NCBI RefSeq assembly: GCF_910592395.1
Contig: NC_088313.1
Span: 2,854,501-2,918,500, forward strand
DNA: 64,000 nucleotides
Direction of reading: 5' to 3'
DNA from: Lineus longissimus
Taxonomy: Eukaryota > Nemertea > Pilidiophora > Heteronemertea > Lineidae
Shown here one piece after another: positions 1 through 12,859 of the stretch. Under the pieces are notes generated by a model. The model ran no database searches. It was given only the letters and a program-made list of their open reading frames with translations, and was not told the DNA's origin. Both the position numbers and the translations under genes were made by a program. Every line of letters starts with the position of its first letter. The first letter of the stretch is position 1.

Positions 1-915
1 TAGCAAGAATGGCTGAGCACCTACTCCCCAGGCGTGTTTTCAATTTTCGGCTCCGCTCAATGCTGAACAGAACAAATAGTTCCGAAACTTGTCTCGGGTA
101 TGTGCCAAACTTAATGACAGCAATGGACAGGTATAACCTTTCAAACTCCCTAAAAGAGTTCACTGAAAGTGGTCAACTAAGTGTGCCAACTGGTACCCCC
201 TGGACGTCTTTAGTTCAAAAATCTGTTCTCAATCAAGAAAACTTAAACTTCAGAGCAGAATGTACACGCAATAATCTTTTCAGAATAATGAACATTGAAA
301 AGTCTCTGGACTATCCGTCCTTAATATGGACAACCGCTCAAGCTGATCGGAAGCACAAAAGCAACTATGCCTTCCTAGCTAAGCTAAACACACTACCAGA
401 AACTATCACAGAAACAAAGTGCAATCGATGTACTCAATGTTATACCGATCCGCAACTTCATTTTTTCTGTGGATGTTCAGGTTTTTCCTCCCAACGTGAG
501 AAATTTTGGGAACAAATTGAAAATGAATGCCCAGTTGAACTCAGCACAGCACTGTGGAACATGTGCGACGATGAACTCACAGAAACATAGCTCGGGAAAC
601 AACTTTCAGCTTTTGATTATGAAGAAAATGTAGCACTTCTTCGGATCACAGCACAGTGCTGGAATGTTTAGGCCAATTATCTAAGATGTTTTCCTTGCCT
701 AAGACTACAGTCAATGTCTATTCTATAACTCTTTACCCTCGTGCTTTATTCATACATTTCGTGCCATTATACTCTTTCATGCACAGATTTATTCAAACTA
801 TACGCCAGAATCTTTCTCAAAATGAAAAATTCGCGGAATGGTCTCTTCGTGAAATCATCGACGTAATGTGACTGACAGTACACTCTTAGAAATAAAGGCT
901 TTTGAGGTTTGAGGT
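1..915 (+). mobile_element. LINE 3' portion (5' part outside window)
   Basis: An open frame at 9-590 encodes the C-terminal part of a non-LTR retrotransposon ORF2. Near its end is a Cys-Cys-His-Cys cluster (residues about 137-155, CNRCTQC then HFFCGC), typical of LINE C-termini. The reverse transcriptase domain must lie outside the window. A second short frame (656-871) ends in FAEWSLREIIDVM, and the element closes in an A/T-rich tail with GAGGTTTGAGG near 890-915. The 3' 220 bp recur inverted at 36021-36235 in the other arm of the duplication, so this insertion predates the duplication. The clade is not resolved. Confidence 0.7.
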
Positions 916-1105
916 TTTTGCACAACTTTTCAAGCATTTTACTTTATCCTTCTTGATATAAATCAAAATTACAACTGCACGTCAAAATTCGCAATATCCT
1001 ATTTTCATGGAAACTAGCCAGTGAACATGGTTCAGTGTTCAATTACATGTAGAACTCGTTTCTATGGTCCCTGCGATATGCATGGAAGAATGCATCATCA
1101 CTACT

Positions 1106-1309
1106 TTAATGGACGTAGAGCTGAAATAGTTTGTCACACATCTCCTCCGTCAGTTCAGATCGGATGAGCTCGAAACTTTTCCTGAAAGTCGTAGTTGATA
1201 TGGAGATGGTCCTCGCCGGGTTTAACGGGTAAACTTTGCAGCGATCTCGGAGAAATAGCATTTTTTGTTCATTCTTTATATGGGCATACTCATCAACATA
1301 AGGGGCCAT
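1106..1309 (-). other. Short open frame in the left-arm intron region, broken in the right arm
   Basis: A 67-codon frame with ordinary amino-acid composition starts at an ATG and lies downstream of GBP exon 8. The counterpart at about 35624-35835 has a stop after eleven codons. I recognise no family. It may be a relic transposon frame or an old exon. Confidence 0.3.
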
Positions 1310-1924
1310 TTCAGCAGGTCTAAATTTTCATATGGGGCCATCTATTAAATCAAAAGTGTGGTATTATACGAAAATAAGCCGGGAAGGTATTGGGGCCAGT
1401 ATATGTTTAAAACACTCATCCATCTCCGCAATTTTCCCCCTTTATTTTGGTCGTACTCTTTCACCTTAAGTGTTAATTGCTCTTAATTTTTCGAAGTACC
1501 GTATAGAATTCATCACGTGATACACGTCACATAATAACAAACCGCCTCACCCGACCCAAGCACTGGGCGCAAGGTAGCGCACAGCTCCCTATATGAATAC
1601 CCGGGGCAAATATAAAATATAATATAAAATCCCGATTAACATTTCTTTACTGCAATAAAAACAGGCTAACCACTGCAGATTAACAAGTGAGTGAGTGTTC
1701 CGGAACGAGTGCAGGCCGTGCGGAGGATGTCGAAAAAACCCTAGGCGAACTACTTCCTCCGTCTGGTGCTGCCACCCACTATGCTCGCGGCATTTGTTGT
1801 ACTAAGTTCGTAACTTCACGCCATTGCCTCTTCACCATTCGCGAAATAAGTCGTCAAAATAACTCGAGACCACTTTGAATAGTGGTGGAGTTTAGACAAC
1901 ATCACAACCCCCAGAAATATCATT

Positions 1925-4900
1925 TCATTTCACCCAAATTGCCCCAACCCCCCCGTCTTTCATATCGCGCCTCATATCGGACATCATTTCTTCATTTCGT
2001 TTTTGTCTGTCTTCCAATAATTCGGCATTCCTCTTTTCTTCTTCAATTCGTTGCATTTCAAGTCCTTCCTTTTCTCTTTCGGCTTGCTCGGTCTTCCGCT
2101 TTTGCTCTATTAAGTAATGAACGTGTTGTCAATAAAACGAGTAAAACATCATTTGATACCTTATGCAATGGGTCATTCAGTGGCGTGTGCCTTTTGGATC
2201 TTATTAAACTGACCGAACGTGCTAAAGCAATGCCATTATTGACCCATATTTCTATACTTTGTACATTCGTGAACCACATTGTCTTATATTCCCTTTTTAA
2301 ATGCAGGCAATATTTTATATCTTGATAAGATGCAAAAACCTAGGTGGTCAAGATGTACTTTGTATTGCTCATAATTATCATAGAGGTCTTTAATAAAGAT
2401 TTATTTACACACTGAGAAATCAGCTGACGTATTTCATTAGTTTTTGCCTGCCTGCACGACTTTATAATACACCCTCCGACCCACCTTCGAGCTGCCTCTG
2501 GTTTTCAGTGAGTGCATTGTCCATGGCCAGGATAACGTCTTCTTCAGCCCTCTTCTCTTCCAGGAATTCTAACAATTTTATTTCTCTCTGAAAGAAGAAG
2601 TTTTGCGGGGCATTACACATGCTTGGCATGATCTTAACACTGGTCATATTCAGGGTTGCATTTGCACGAGGTCAACTTACAAGCGAAATCTTCCCAAAAC
2701 TTCAGACTTACAAAGAACTGGATTCTTATTCTGAGATACCAGGAAAATGCATGGTTAGCTCTTAAATTTCAAAATTTTCTAGGGAGGACCCCAGATGGCG
2801 GATATCTGACGTATAGTTCCAGCTTTATCAAGTCTCCTATTCTTTGAGGAGTGTTTCTACGGTTATAGCAGATCTACGGTTGCCTATACACATACAACAA
2901 TCATTGTACATCGACATACCATGACGCCCAATCCACTGATCTGTCTGTACTTGTCCTTCAAGTTGCTCATGTCAGTACGGTATTCCTGGTAACCCCCAGG
3001 ACGATTGTACCCATTGACCTTCTTGGCCTGTAGCTGTTCATTAAAAGCCTGGAGTGTAATATCACACTTCTCCTTCGACAGACGTTCGTTTTCTTCGATG
3101 TAGAATATTTTCTTCGCGTTGAGAGTTTGCTGAAGCAAAAGAAGCAAGTTACGTCATAGGGAACGTGAAGAAAAGAAAAAAAATCATGTTAAATTTTGGG
3201 AAAAGCCGACAGAAATTCGAGGGTGAGGGGTGAAATTTCTCACCAAAATCTGAATTTTCTGAAATATCATCTCAGATACATTTAAATCAGGGTTTGGGTC
3301 ACTTTTACCACTGTTTAGACCATCAACAAAACATACACCAATATGTGTCACTCCTTGTGGTCTAGGCATTGCAACAACCATTATTCCCTAAAATCTGCAA
3401 TTTCTGAAAGAGGGAAGGGGTCTGATGAATTTCGTGGGTTTTTTCCTGAAATTTTACAATGTCTTCTTGTGCATGATCCCATAACTATAACATCGATGAT
3501 ATATGAGGTTCTGACCGTCTGTCATTTTGCCAAAGAACGTGTTCATTTTCTACCGGCATGCTGATGAAGTTCTCCCATTTGATTTCACAAGCCTGACCCC
3601 CTCGGCTTGTTCCTTATACACTAGTATTCTTAAACTACCAACTTTCACGACTCAGCGTGCTTTTTAACCACAAAATACTCGCCAATGACTGGGACATTCT
3701 TTTAGATTGCCATACCTCAAGTACTTTGATGAACTCTTTTATTTCATCGTCCTCGAGTATAACATCTGCATATATCCGCGCTGATATCGCTTTCAATATG
3801 GCTTTGTGCTGATGTTCAACGTCGTCCATTGACTCAGTTGGCATGTTGTGTTTAAAACTATCCATAGCTTGGCCGTATAGCGATTCGGCTTGTTCAAGCG
3901 CTCTCCTGTTTTCCTCTGCCTTTAGGTCTTCCAGCGCCGAGGAGATATTTGGAACATCTTTGTTACGGTAGGCGTTGACGTAAGTCTCGACCAACGTGGC
4001 TACCTCTGAAAAATGAACAAAATGAACAAAACGAAGCATTGTTTTGATCATCCCAATGACTAAAACCCTTTCGTGCCTAAAGCAGACTTTTTAAGAGGTA
4101 GCAATTTACATGTAAAAAACATTTAATAGACCATTATTGGGATGTGAAGAAGACAAACCTGTCACTTTTTTGGTCAAGGCAAAACAAGGCACCATCTCCC
4201 CCAGATGATTACATTTCATGTTAAGTATGTACACTTTTAATTTTCTTTTCTTTATTATCGGAAAATATGTTAGACATTTTCTAAATTGGCATTATGAATA
4301 AATGCTTGGTGATATTTTGATGATGACCACATGTGAAAACTGCCCTGAAATCAGGGGGAATACGCATGGTCATTTTCCAGTTTTATCCAGAATTATAATA
4401 CTAGTATTAAAACCGTTTATAAATTTAGTATCAAAACCATTACTTGAGCTCATCAGTGTCTCAACTTGTGATCGGATTTTTTTATGCAAGTCATAGCGTC
4501 TGTTTTAATTCTAAATGAATGTTTCATTCGTCACGGCTAACTTACGACGGCCATTTATTTGTCTTCCATTCTGCAACACCTTGGACTTGCTCTCAAATAA
4601 GATGTACTGAAGCAATTTATTCATGGTTTCGATGAAGTCCTCATTCAGTTGATCATCGGCAACAGTGTCCATCTTTAACAATACACTCCTTTTGGCTGCT
4701 GGTATATCCAAGGTGAAACATTTCCTTCGCGGAAAGTACTTCTTGATTGAATTCCGTGTCTTCGCCCTCTGTCCTGTCTTGTCATCATTGTTATCAACAG
4801 CCAAGACACTCTCGAAGTACTCGTCTGACGTGATTTCCCTCCCGTTCTCTTTCAGGTCAACGTGGCAATCTCTAACGACGTATACCAACTCTGGGAAGAA

Positions 4901-7083
4901 CTTATGGAAGTTGTCATCATCTCCTTCTTTCTTTGCTTTCGAAACTAAGTACTTCGACATTTCAGCAGTAAAGATAGGCGAAGTTAAGGAAGGGATAACA
5001 ACGTTATTGTACATAATAAACGTACTGCCTCCTATGACGTGTGAATTTGTCTGATCACTGAAATCGAAAGATATGGCCCAATGCTCATCTCAAGCAGTAT
5101 TGGAATCAAATGTAAGTGGTTTCTTGCAGCCCTGACGGGTATGTCGCCAGTCCATTCATAATATTTCTGCACAAGAAAAACAATTCACTCTGTAGAATTA
5201 AAAGCTAAAAAGGGTCTAAATAAATGGTCTAATGATTCAGAAAGGATACTTCAGCTTCTCAAATGCAACTTCGTCAATTGCCTTTAATCCATTGTAGATC
5301 ATGGTGTCGGACAGAAGGCAGGTAAGAACAAAAAGCATCACGTCATGTGGCATGTCACCCTAAACATATATACTTATTTTGACTATCGCAATGCTAAATG
5401 CAATCGGAATATGTACTTTATTTATAATATATGCATATGAGCTGATCATCTGAACAACTTTAATGACTTCAAATGGCTCGATCGTTCTTTGCCATGCTTT
5501 GTCCGATTCTGACAAGGTAGGAAGTTTCAGGTACTTAAAGGGGGACTATACGCAGGAGTATGGGGCTAATTTGGTCATCTTAAAGTGCACAGTAAGGGCC
5601 CCTGGTCATGTCGTCAGACTCGGCACTAAATATATTCCTCGTACAAGCGTGAATCATTTCGACGTACTGTGAGATGTGGGAGACCCCTATTGGCGACGTC
5701 GTATAACTTTATCTTGCCTACCTAGCTGCTTCCTATATTGTCCCTTTACGACTTTGAAGTTTCCGATGAAATACAGCATTTTGTTTTTGACCAGACTAGG
5801 CTTTTATTGGGGCTTATAATCTCTATCTTCTACGAGGATCTGTTCATCTCTCTTCCTCGCTCAATACTAAGGGCAATGGGCTTTAAACACGTTGAAAAAT
5901 ATACATCACGCTACCTTTTTCGTATCGCCGACGCCTTCTGTGTCCAGCAGAGCAAGCTTGCAGTCAGGTAAGCTTGGATGATCAATTATCATCAGCCACA
6001 ATCCCTTGGTTTGAGGCTCGGACTTGTGGCCAACTGTAAACTCTTAGATGAAAAATAATTACCAATTTAAATGCAGTATATAATGATTGCAGGTACTAAC
6101 ATATAATGTAAATATGGATACCTAAAAAAAGACTAAAGCAGTTGGTGATCCGTCATCCTCGTTTGTTTCTCGAAAATATTTCTACGTGTCAATCCGTCGA
6201 TGATTTCAGGATGTGACCAATCAGCAAACATTAAATTTTTTTGAGAGAAATTCCACTCAAACAATGTAAAAGTATCGTATAGTTTGAAATCAAGAAATGT
6301 CCGGAAAACACATATTTTTGGCACTTAATTTCCTTCTTCTCTAGGTAAAGACCCCCACACCATTAGATAGGAGGGTTAAAATTAGTTAGTTGCTTCTTAT
6401 GAGAGAGGCGCACTGAAAAATCGTTGTGCTTTGCCCCCACCCCAAAGCCACCATACCCACATACAGGTTATCTTTGCCTATAACGTCTTCTATACCTTCT
6501 TGTACAACTGAAGATGTGCCATACATTTAATTAGGCTCACCCACAAAGGGGTATTATCAGGAGTTGGTGTGAATACTCAAGAAATCTTTGTAGTAAACTC
6601 CGCCCTCTAGGCCTCGTCTTGCTCGGTTACATATGATTATTCAAGAACCACTATTATGTACCCCATCGAGCCTCATTGCCATGTCACCCAAAGACGTTAT
6701 AGGCAAGGATAACCTGTATATACAACAAAGCGTACGAATTACCAAGTATTACAGTCTACATGATATTTCGTCATAATTATCATTTTGATGAGATAATTAT
6801 TTTTTAAATTTCTTAAAATATTAAACCACTAATATATGCCTAACATATACTTACCTGCCCCACGAGCCATTTTGGACAACCTATTCAGTAAATAGGATTT
6901 GTCAGTTCTGTAAGCTCCAACAGCCGAAACGACCACAAGTTTCTGATGGACTTGCTTTAATTCATCAAGCGCCTCCTTATTCAACGCCGGCAGATATTTT
7001 CCGTCAGGATCCCTCTCGATTTTAATGAAATTCTTGGCACCTTTGAAGATTGTTTGGGACTGGAATGACGAAGCACTGTCCAT
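1925..7083 (-). CDS. GBP-like large GTPase, left copy, with damaged P-loop and truncated C-terminus
   Basis: Eight exons (minus strand): 7083-6855, 6033-5915, 5359-5250, 4967-4546, 4005-3716, 3129-2920, 2587-2485, 2106-1925. All join in phase and give 554 codons. The start is the ATG at 7083, which gives an N-terminus of normal GBP layout. Motifs are the P-loop GAYRTDKS (residues 56-63), TKGLW (85-89), LLDTEGVGD (105-113) and VVRD (183-186), followed by KKYFPRRKCF and the GBP helical region. GBPs need GxxRTGKS; here the last glycine is Asp through one GGC-to-GAC change. Compared with the right copy, about 120 bp covering the end of exon 8 and its splice donor are deleted, so the frame reads into intron sequence and stops at 1925. 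All other exons are open. The family role is GTP binding and hydrolysis with membrane-associated immune function in vertebrates. This copy is probably not a working GTPase. Confidence 0.85.
4968..5249 (-). other. U12-type intron 3 of the left GBP copy (apparent GT-AC)
   Basis: The donor reads GTATCCTTT (5249-5241) and an exact TTCCTTAAC branch-site motif lies 16 nt before a terminal AC at 4968. Removing 282 nt joins exon 3 (phase 2) to exon 4 and gives an alignment to GBPs without a gap. Both motifs match the minor-spliceosome consensus. Confidence 0.7.
5535..5747. mobile_element. TTAA-flanked MITE in left GBP intron 2
   Basis: The element begins TTAAAGGGGGACTATA and ends with its inverted form, ATTGTCCCTTTA. 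The same insertion is in intron 2 of the right copy (31057-31280), so it predates the duplication. Other copies are at 30126-30345 and, degraded, near 26600-26740, 27098-27270, 27820-27865 and 29055-29220. Confidence 0.65.
6066..6590. other. Left-only segment of GBP intron 1 with a LINE tail relic
   Basis: These 525 bp occupy the place where the right copy has the 15-kb insertion. A minus-strand frame (6324-6133) contains FADWSHPEIIDG, which resembles the FAEWSLREIIDV tail of the LINE at 656-871. A 25-nt motif ending CTATAACGTCTT at 6464-6490 recurs inverted at about 6688-6712. Confidence 0.4.
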
Positions 7084-7359
7084 GAAAAAGCAATATACAA
7101 GTCGAAATAACAAATTAGATGACGTCATAGGGAGGCCGATCGGGGCATTATTGTCAGATCCAAGTTCACATAGCCTTTGGTTTGACCTTGTTGGAAGCTA
7201 CAGTGTATAAACAGTTCATTACTAGTACAGCATCATAATAATTGATTTGCCACCTCCACTCCTAGCTAAGTCACCTAAGCCTCAGGTAAAACATTCCAGA
7301 TTTCATTAACGCCAAGTTTACAGAACTTTTGCAGCGCTTCCCTTTAGTCAAAATAACAT

Positions 7360-8110
7360 TCATAGGCGTGGTATTGGATTGTCAGATGGGTGGTAGACTC
7401 TTTCACCGGCCGTTCACTATAACTAAGTCCCCCACTTCAGCTACCGCTAGGTATAGGGATGAGGTTACGAAGTCTGGAGGGTCGGTAGTGGAGTTTTCCA
7501 AAATGTTAGGGGGTTTCGTGGTGAGTTTTTAAGATGTATATCAGCAGTTTAATTTTCACGGCAAATTCAAAGATTTTCCAAGGGAGAAGGGAGGACTATT
7601 GCATCCCTGGTCCGATCCGTTAGCCTCACGTCTATGATTTTAAGATTTATTATGCATTAAAGTGGAATGATATGTATGTCCATTTTGACAGTTTCTTTTG
7701 TTAACATTTCGTTACCCAGATATACAGTATAGATGATAGATGATTCTGCAATCCCAAATTTATGATTGAAACAGACAAATCATAGGAGAAACTAACAGTT
7801 CGCAATTTTTTTTTCGATCAGGTGTAATATATGTGAGTGTTTCCCGTGTGTGAGTGTTTCCCCTCATTGTTTGGGAACGCTCAAAAATAGATTGACAAGT
7901 TTTTCTGTGTATCCCCCCTATTGAAAAGTCGTGGTCTCTCTAGCTGCCTATTGTTTGGAAACACTGACACATGGGGAACAACCACAGATGTTACACCGGG
8001 TCTGTCATGCACTTACTAGGTAACCATTGCCATCATGTTTATAAATTTGCCACTTCACTTGTTTACAGGCAGATAACGAGGTCAGGTCTGTGTTCCATCA
8101 AGTCTTCCAT
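7360..8110. other. Left-arm-specific stretch upstream of GBP, no gene seen
   Basis: The right arm lacks these 750 bp between 14990 and the start of homology at 8110. I see no coding frame above background and no recognised element ends. Confidence 0.4.
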
Positions 8111-9439
8111 TATTTGCGCAACACTCGTAACATTATTAGGAAAGTGAAATATCATACCATCTCTTTACCAGCCATTTCTAATACCATGAAATCTATGGGG
8201 ATTCCTCTGCTACTTTCAATAAGAATCAAGTATATGTGTATAAAGGCGACAGCTTGGGCATGAAGTATGTTGGTTTTCCATAGAAAGATGGCTTCCACGA
8301 GGACAAAGGATAATTGAAAAATTATAGATCTGCAATAAAAATTGCACTTGGATAGGGTGTAACCATAGGTCTCAGTAATCTACAACCTATGCCCAAAACT
8401 GCCTCTTTACGCTCGCAAAAAATCATTAATGGAGAACAGCAACAGTGAAACGAAAAGTGACGGCGGAATGTGGGCAGGCAGGGTCATTATCAGGGGTGAA
8501 ACATATATGCTCTGAGATGCGATTTCAGACCATTTTCGACATTAAAAATCACTGTTACTGAACCTTTAATAATAGGAAATTTTAGAAATGTAGATGCGAT
8601 TTCAGGCCATTCCTGACGATAAATTATGTCAGAAAGCATCGAGCAGGAAATATGTTCCTGGCATCTGAGGCCAAAATAGGTTGAAATATTTCAACAGCAT
8701 TAAAAAATCGTTTGTCGTCAAGAGCGGGGGGGGGGGGGGGCGGCTGGACACGCCCCTGGAACATTTACCATAAGACTAGAGCCCCTGCCGTGGACGGATA
8801 GGAGACGACCTATGGAGAGACGACTTTTTTTAGCAGCTTACTCGAGCGCAGATTAGGCCTATTCATACAAATTAGAAAAAAGTCTGCGTGGCTTCTTGAG
8901 AATAAACCGTTCCATAATGTCTTCAACGTTGATGTTTACTCTTCTGTATGTATTGAGTAATGGGCTTCTGGTATCAATATTCGTGATGTCTAACTTACAC
9001 TTTCTCCACAAAATGCCAATCGATTTTGACGAAGATTTTTATTCAGTAAAAAAGAAATATTGTTCCCGTAAAAGAGACACATAGTTATTCAAGAGATGAG
9101 TAACCAGTTTTAGGACGAAAGGAGGGTGCCGCTTTGAACCTGCAGCATAAAATGGCACATGTCGTCAAAAATCGTATTGGTCCTCTTGTACCTATTGAGG
9201 TCCTCATGAGGTCAAAGGTGAAAAAGAGCCCTATAATACATACGTAAAACAGTTTATTATCAGACCAGTCTGCAAGAATATCGCAGACAGGTCTGTAAGA
9301 ATATCGCAGATATTCCAAAAAGCTATTCTTGCTCGATCACATGCCCTGTCAATGTCATGCTTCCCAGCATATACCGTATATGCTGGAAGGTACCTCAGGA
9401 CATATTTGGCAAATATGTCCTGAGGGTTTTTTTTTACAT

Positions 9440-9790
9440 GTATCAAAGTTGATGATCATTAACTCTGATGCAATTGTGTGTATCCTAAATGGAGTAAGAA
9501 TGAGTGTATCGGAAAAAAATTATAAACTTTAAAATAAAGCTGTCGTGTAATTTTTTATTTTGTGGACACTTGGTAAATCCGGGTGCAATATTTCAGCAAA
9601 GACACCACCTGACTAGCCTGGCCTGAAAGGTTGTTTTATCAGGGACCTCTCGCGAACTTTTCACTTCTTTTTGAAATTCCTTCGGCTTTAATAGAACGAA
9701 GGTCACGTCCTTCTTTTCATGCATATTTTTGTAAACTATATTAATTGTCACTTGTGAGTATCTACCCAATGGGTGCATTCAAATCTTGAC
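9440..9790 (-). mobile_element. LINE 3' end fragment at the centre of the duplication
   Basis: The sequence matches, in inverted orientation, the LINE 3' end at about 49575-49765: the same run from the gene-end GGCCAGGCTAGTCAG through ACCAAGTGTCCA to a terminal TTTGATACATGTA. A minus-strand frame at 9778-9593 may be part of its coding end. It lies just inside the last arm homology. Confidence 0.5.
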
Positions 9791-10312
9791 ACCAGAGGGG
9801 CTAATTTCGTTCAGCTTGGTGGCATCCATTGGAAAACAAATCGTATAATTTGAGACTAGTGCCTGGTTAAATTAGTTAGCCAATGAACAGGCATTAGTCA
9901 GCAAGATTAACATCTGGAGCGGACAGAAATTGCATACGTGTATCAAGAATAAATTACACTGCAACTTCGGTAAAAAAAGACTACATGCATGAAAGACACG
10001 TTTTTCGAGATAGTCTTGGGGAAGTAAATTTAATTTGGTAAAATTCTGCCCCCAAATCGGGCGAGTGAATGTTCAAAGTCGCAACCACACAACACAATGA
10101 ACCATGCACAGCACTTGTACATTGACCAGAAAGGTTTTTGCAACTTATCAAGATATACTTTGAGTATGATACCACGAGGTTCAAGGTGCTGCATGTGTCA
10201 AGATTATTTTCCCATTAAGCCTGGCGGCACAAGTCACCAGACAGCTGATCGACCGATAACACAGGGCATGCACTTGGTGAACGTCTGGTCATCCTTAAAA
10301 ATAGCGCAGGAT

Positions 10313-10437
10313 CGCGTGATCATCGAAACTAGGCTAGTTTCGATGATCAGACGATCGCGTGATCATCGAAACTAGGCTAGTTTCGACTGTGCTTTAAGAG
10401 AGACTAGGCATGGCGCTAGTCTCTCTTAAAGCACAGT
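10313..10437. repeat. Two adjacent perfect hairpins near the palindrome centre
   Basis: GATCATCGAAACTAG at 10318 is followed, after one base, by its exact reverse complement, and the unit is partly repeated at 10361. Then 10385-10407 pairs perfectly with 10416-10438 across an 8-nt loop (stem GACTGTGCTTTAAGAGAGAC plus TAG). Confidence 0.8.
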
Positions 10438-11140
10438 CAACAGGCATTTGGTCTCAGTATTTGGGTAAGTATAGAATCAAGGCAGCTCAGAGAGCAATGA
10501 TTGAACAATGCTGTGGACAAGTCCAAGGATACTGCATCAGTCACGACCAACTTCTCATCAGAAAGCGTCACCACCAGCATATTCAATGTTCAGTTCCAAC
10601 CTGTACCAGTCCAATGCACGCCTGTCATGGTCAGCAGTGGTCAGCTTAGCGCGATATGGAACATTCTTCCGAAACTCAAGCGAGGGAAGTCTGCTCATTA
10701 GCATATCTCGCGCACTGCTCCTTCTTGTCAAACATCGTAGTGAAATCGTAATGAAAAACGTCTGGCTTTGCGCCAGACATTGAGACTAATAAGTGAAGAA
10801 CTAATAGGTAAAGAACTTCTACTTGCGCGAGACTGCTGTGATAAAATTATCATTGCAGAGACTCCGGTGACGTACACATATATTTTTTACAATCAAAAAT
10901 GCCCTCAAAAGATGACATGGAATGATTATTTTATTGATATTTCCTACTATATACCTTCCAATTATCACTATATACAAATAGATCGGCGTTAGGTCGCATG
11001 CTTTTCTTTCCTGGTGACACTATAAAGCAAAATAGTTGCAACCCCGTAAATGCGCTATAAGTCCAATAATAAGTGACGGTGACCCGTTATAAATGTTTCG
11101 CCAGCTTCGATTTTTTCCGCTACGCGGCGCTTTGGGCCCT
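10385..11140. repeat. Dispersed repeat family R, compact copy
   Basis: One end is the GACTGTGCTTTAAGAGAGAC hairpin and the other lies near GGGCCCTTGCGTCAAG at 11128-11145. The inverted relative at 25480-27790 has the same two ends but carries about 1.4 kb more in the middle. A 66-codon frame at 10501-10701 is nearly unchanged at 27691-27491, with two differences (KD versus NN). I do not recognise the frame as a known protein. Confidence 0.55.
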
Positions 11141-11744
11141 TGCGTCAAGAACAGATGGTGGTTCGCAATCGAACCACAAAAAAAACCTCAGGACATATTG
11201 GTATATGCTGGGAAGTACGGTTCAACTGTATTAGAATTATACTTTTCAAGCATGGCTAAACGAAAGTAAAATATCAAAAAGGAAACTCACGTTCGTGGCA
11301 CACGTATAACACTGCATGACATTGACAGGGCATGTGATCGAGCAAGAATAGCTTTTTGGAATGTCAGCTATATTCTTACAGACCTGTCTGCGATATTCTT
11401 ACAGACCTGTCTGCGATATTCTTGCAGACTGGTCTGATAATAAACTGTTTTACGTATGTACCATAGGGCTCTTTTTCACCTTTGACCTCATGAGGACCTA
11501 AAGAGGTACACGAGGACCAATACGATTTTTGACGACCTCTGCCATTTAATGCTGCAGGTTCAAAGCGGCACCCTCCTTTCGTGCTAAAACTGATTACTCG
11601 TCTCTTGAATAAATATGTGTCTCTTTTACGGGAACAATATTTCTTTTTTTACTGAATAAAAATCTTCGTCAAAATCGGTGGGTATTTTATGGAGAAAGTG
11701 TAAGTTAGACATCACGAATATTGATACCAGAAGCCCATTACTAG

Positions 11745-12435
11745 CCCTTTTTAAAAAAACAAACCAGATTTTGGTGATTCCCATTGGAAATCCCCGTGGA
11801 CATTTATTTTTCAAAATGGCATGTTTGGACTCGATCCCCTCCAGAATCATGTGGCTGCCAACACCGGCCACCATTTTGTGTCCGCTACTCCACGATTCGT
11901 GAAGTGGATAACAGGCGAGTGAAGATATGGGGATCAGCCCAAAATTAACTTTTTAACACAATCGGAAAAATAATACAAGTATCACTCTTTTATGTCCTGG
12001 GTTATATATTTGTGGGTTTTCTATGTAGGTGTTATGGGGACTGATCGATCGCTCTTGATCTGCTGATTCGGATATCATCACATTTTGTGTGTCACATCCG
12101 GGACCTCACGGTATAATGGATATTAGTTCTGACAGAGAGAATATCAATTATTCCTTAGATCTGCTTGGAGAGCGGACGACGTTATTTTAAGCGGCCCATA
12201 CCAGGATTTTCGTCATTCCGGGCGTAAACCAGGCTGTCGAGGGAGATCAAGACATTGCAGTATTACACAAATAGCTGTCGAAGACGAAAATGGCGAGTGT
12301 GAGTATAAGTTCTAACGTATATGACTACAGACTAAGCTTCTGATTGTTCGATCCGCTAAATCATTTCGACTTTTAAAATTGATTTCATCGTACTTTAAGG
12401 AAAACTTGGCGTGCTAATTATATCTAGCCAAGAGG
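11745..12435. other. Right-arm-specific stretch, no gene seen
   Basis: The left arm lacks this DNA (its counterpart lies between 8760 and 8950). I see no coding frame with recognisable content. Arm homology resumes at the GGGGCGTGTCCAGG motif near 12440. Confidence 0.35.
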
Positions 12436-12859
12436 ATCATCAGGGGCGTGTCCAGGAGGGTCCAGGAGGTCCGGACCCCCCCCTGCTCGCGCAGAACATA
12501 CATTTTTTTCCTTCAAGTACATCCCTCAAGATGCCTGGAAACCGCATTTTTAACTCGCCCCCCCCCTCCCCCCCGCTCTTGACGACAAACAATTTTTTAA
12601 TGCCGTTGAAATATTTCAACCTATTGTGGCCTCAAATACCAGGAAAATATTTCCTGCTCGATGCTTTCTGACATAGTTTATCGTTGATTTATTTATAGGA
12701 ATGGCCTGAAATCGCATCTACATTTCTAAAATTTCCTTTTATTAAAGGTTCAGTAACGGTGATTTTTAATGTCGAAAATGGTCTGAAATCGCATCTCAGA
12801 GCATCTACGTTTCGATGCGCGAATTTAGTTTCTCACGCATTCGGCGCTGACCATTGTGA

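Larger units (their letters stand above)
697..9430. repeat. Left arm of the large inverted duplication
   Basis: This segment matches the reverse complement of 11190-36235 piecewise: the LINE tail, GBP exons 8 to 1 with their introns, the upstream flank at 7200-7356, then 8110-8235, 8480-8760 and 8950-9430. Left-only sequence occurs at about 6066-6590, 7360-8110, 8240-8470 and 8760-8950. The last homology toward the centre is around 9340-9430 against 11190-11345. In GBP exon 4 I count about 11 amino-acid differences in 140 between the arms. Confidence 0.85.

Noticed and set aside
2058-2279. Minus-strand frame shared by both arms (also 34421-34771)
   Set aside because: It overlaps GBP exon 8 and the preceding intron in another frame; only the GBP frame aligns to a family.
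4665-5054. 129-codon plus-strand frame (also 31773-32162 minus)
   Set aside because: It is antisense to GBP exon 4 and has no independent support.
8727-8741. Long G or C runs here and at 18833, 19990, 21039, 29125, 29940, 30545, 62097
   Set aside because: These are mononucleotide tracts inside repeats; they are likely length-variable and not functional signals I can support.
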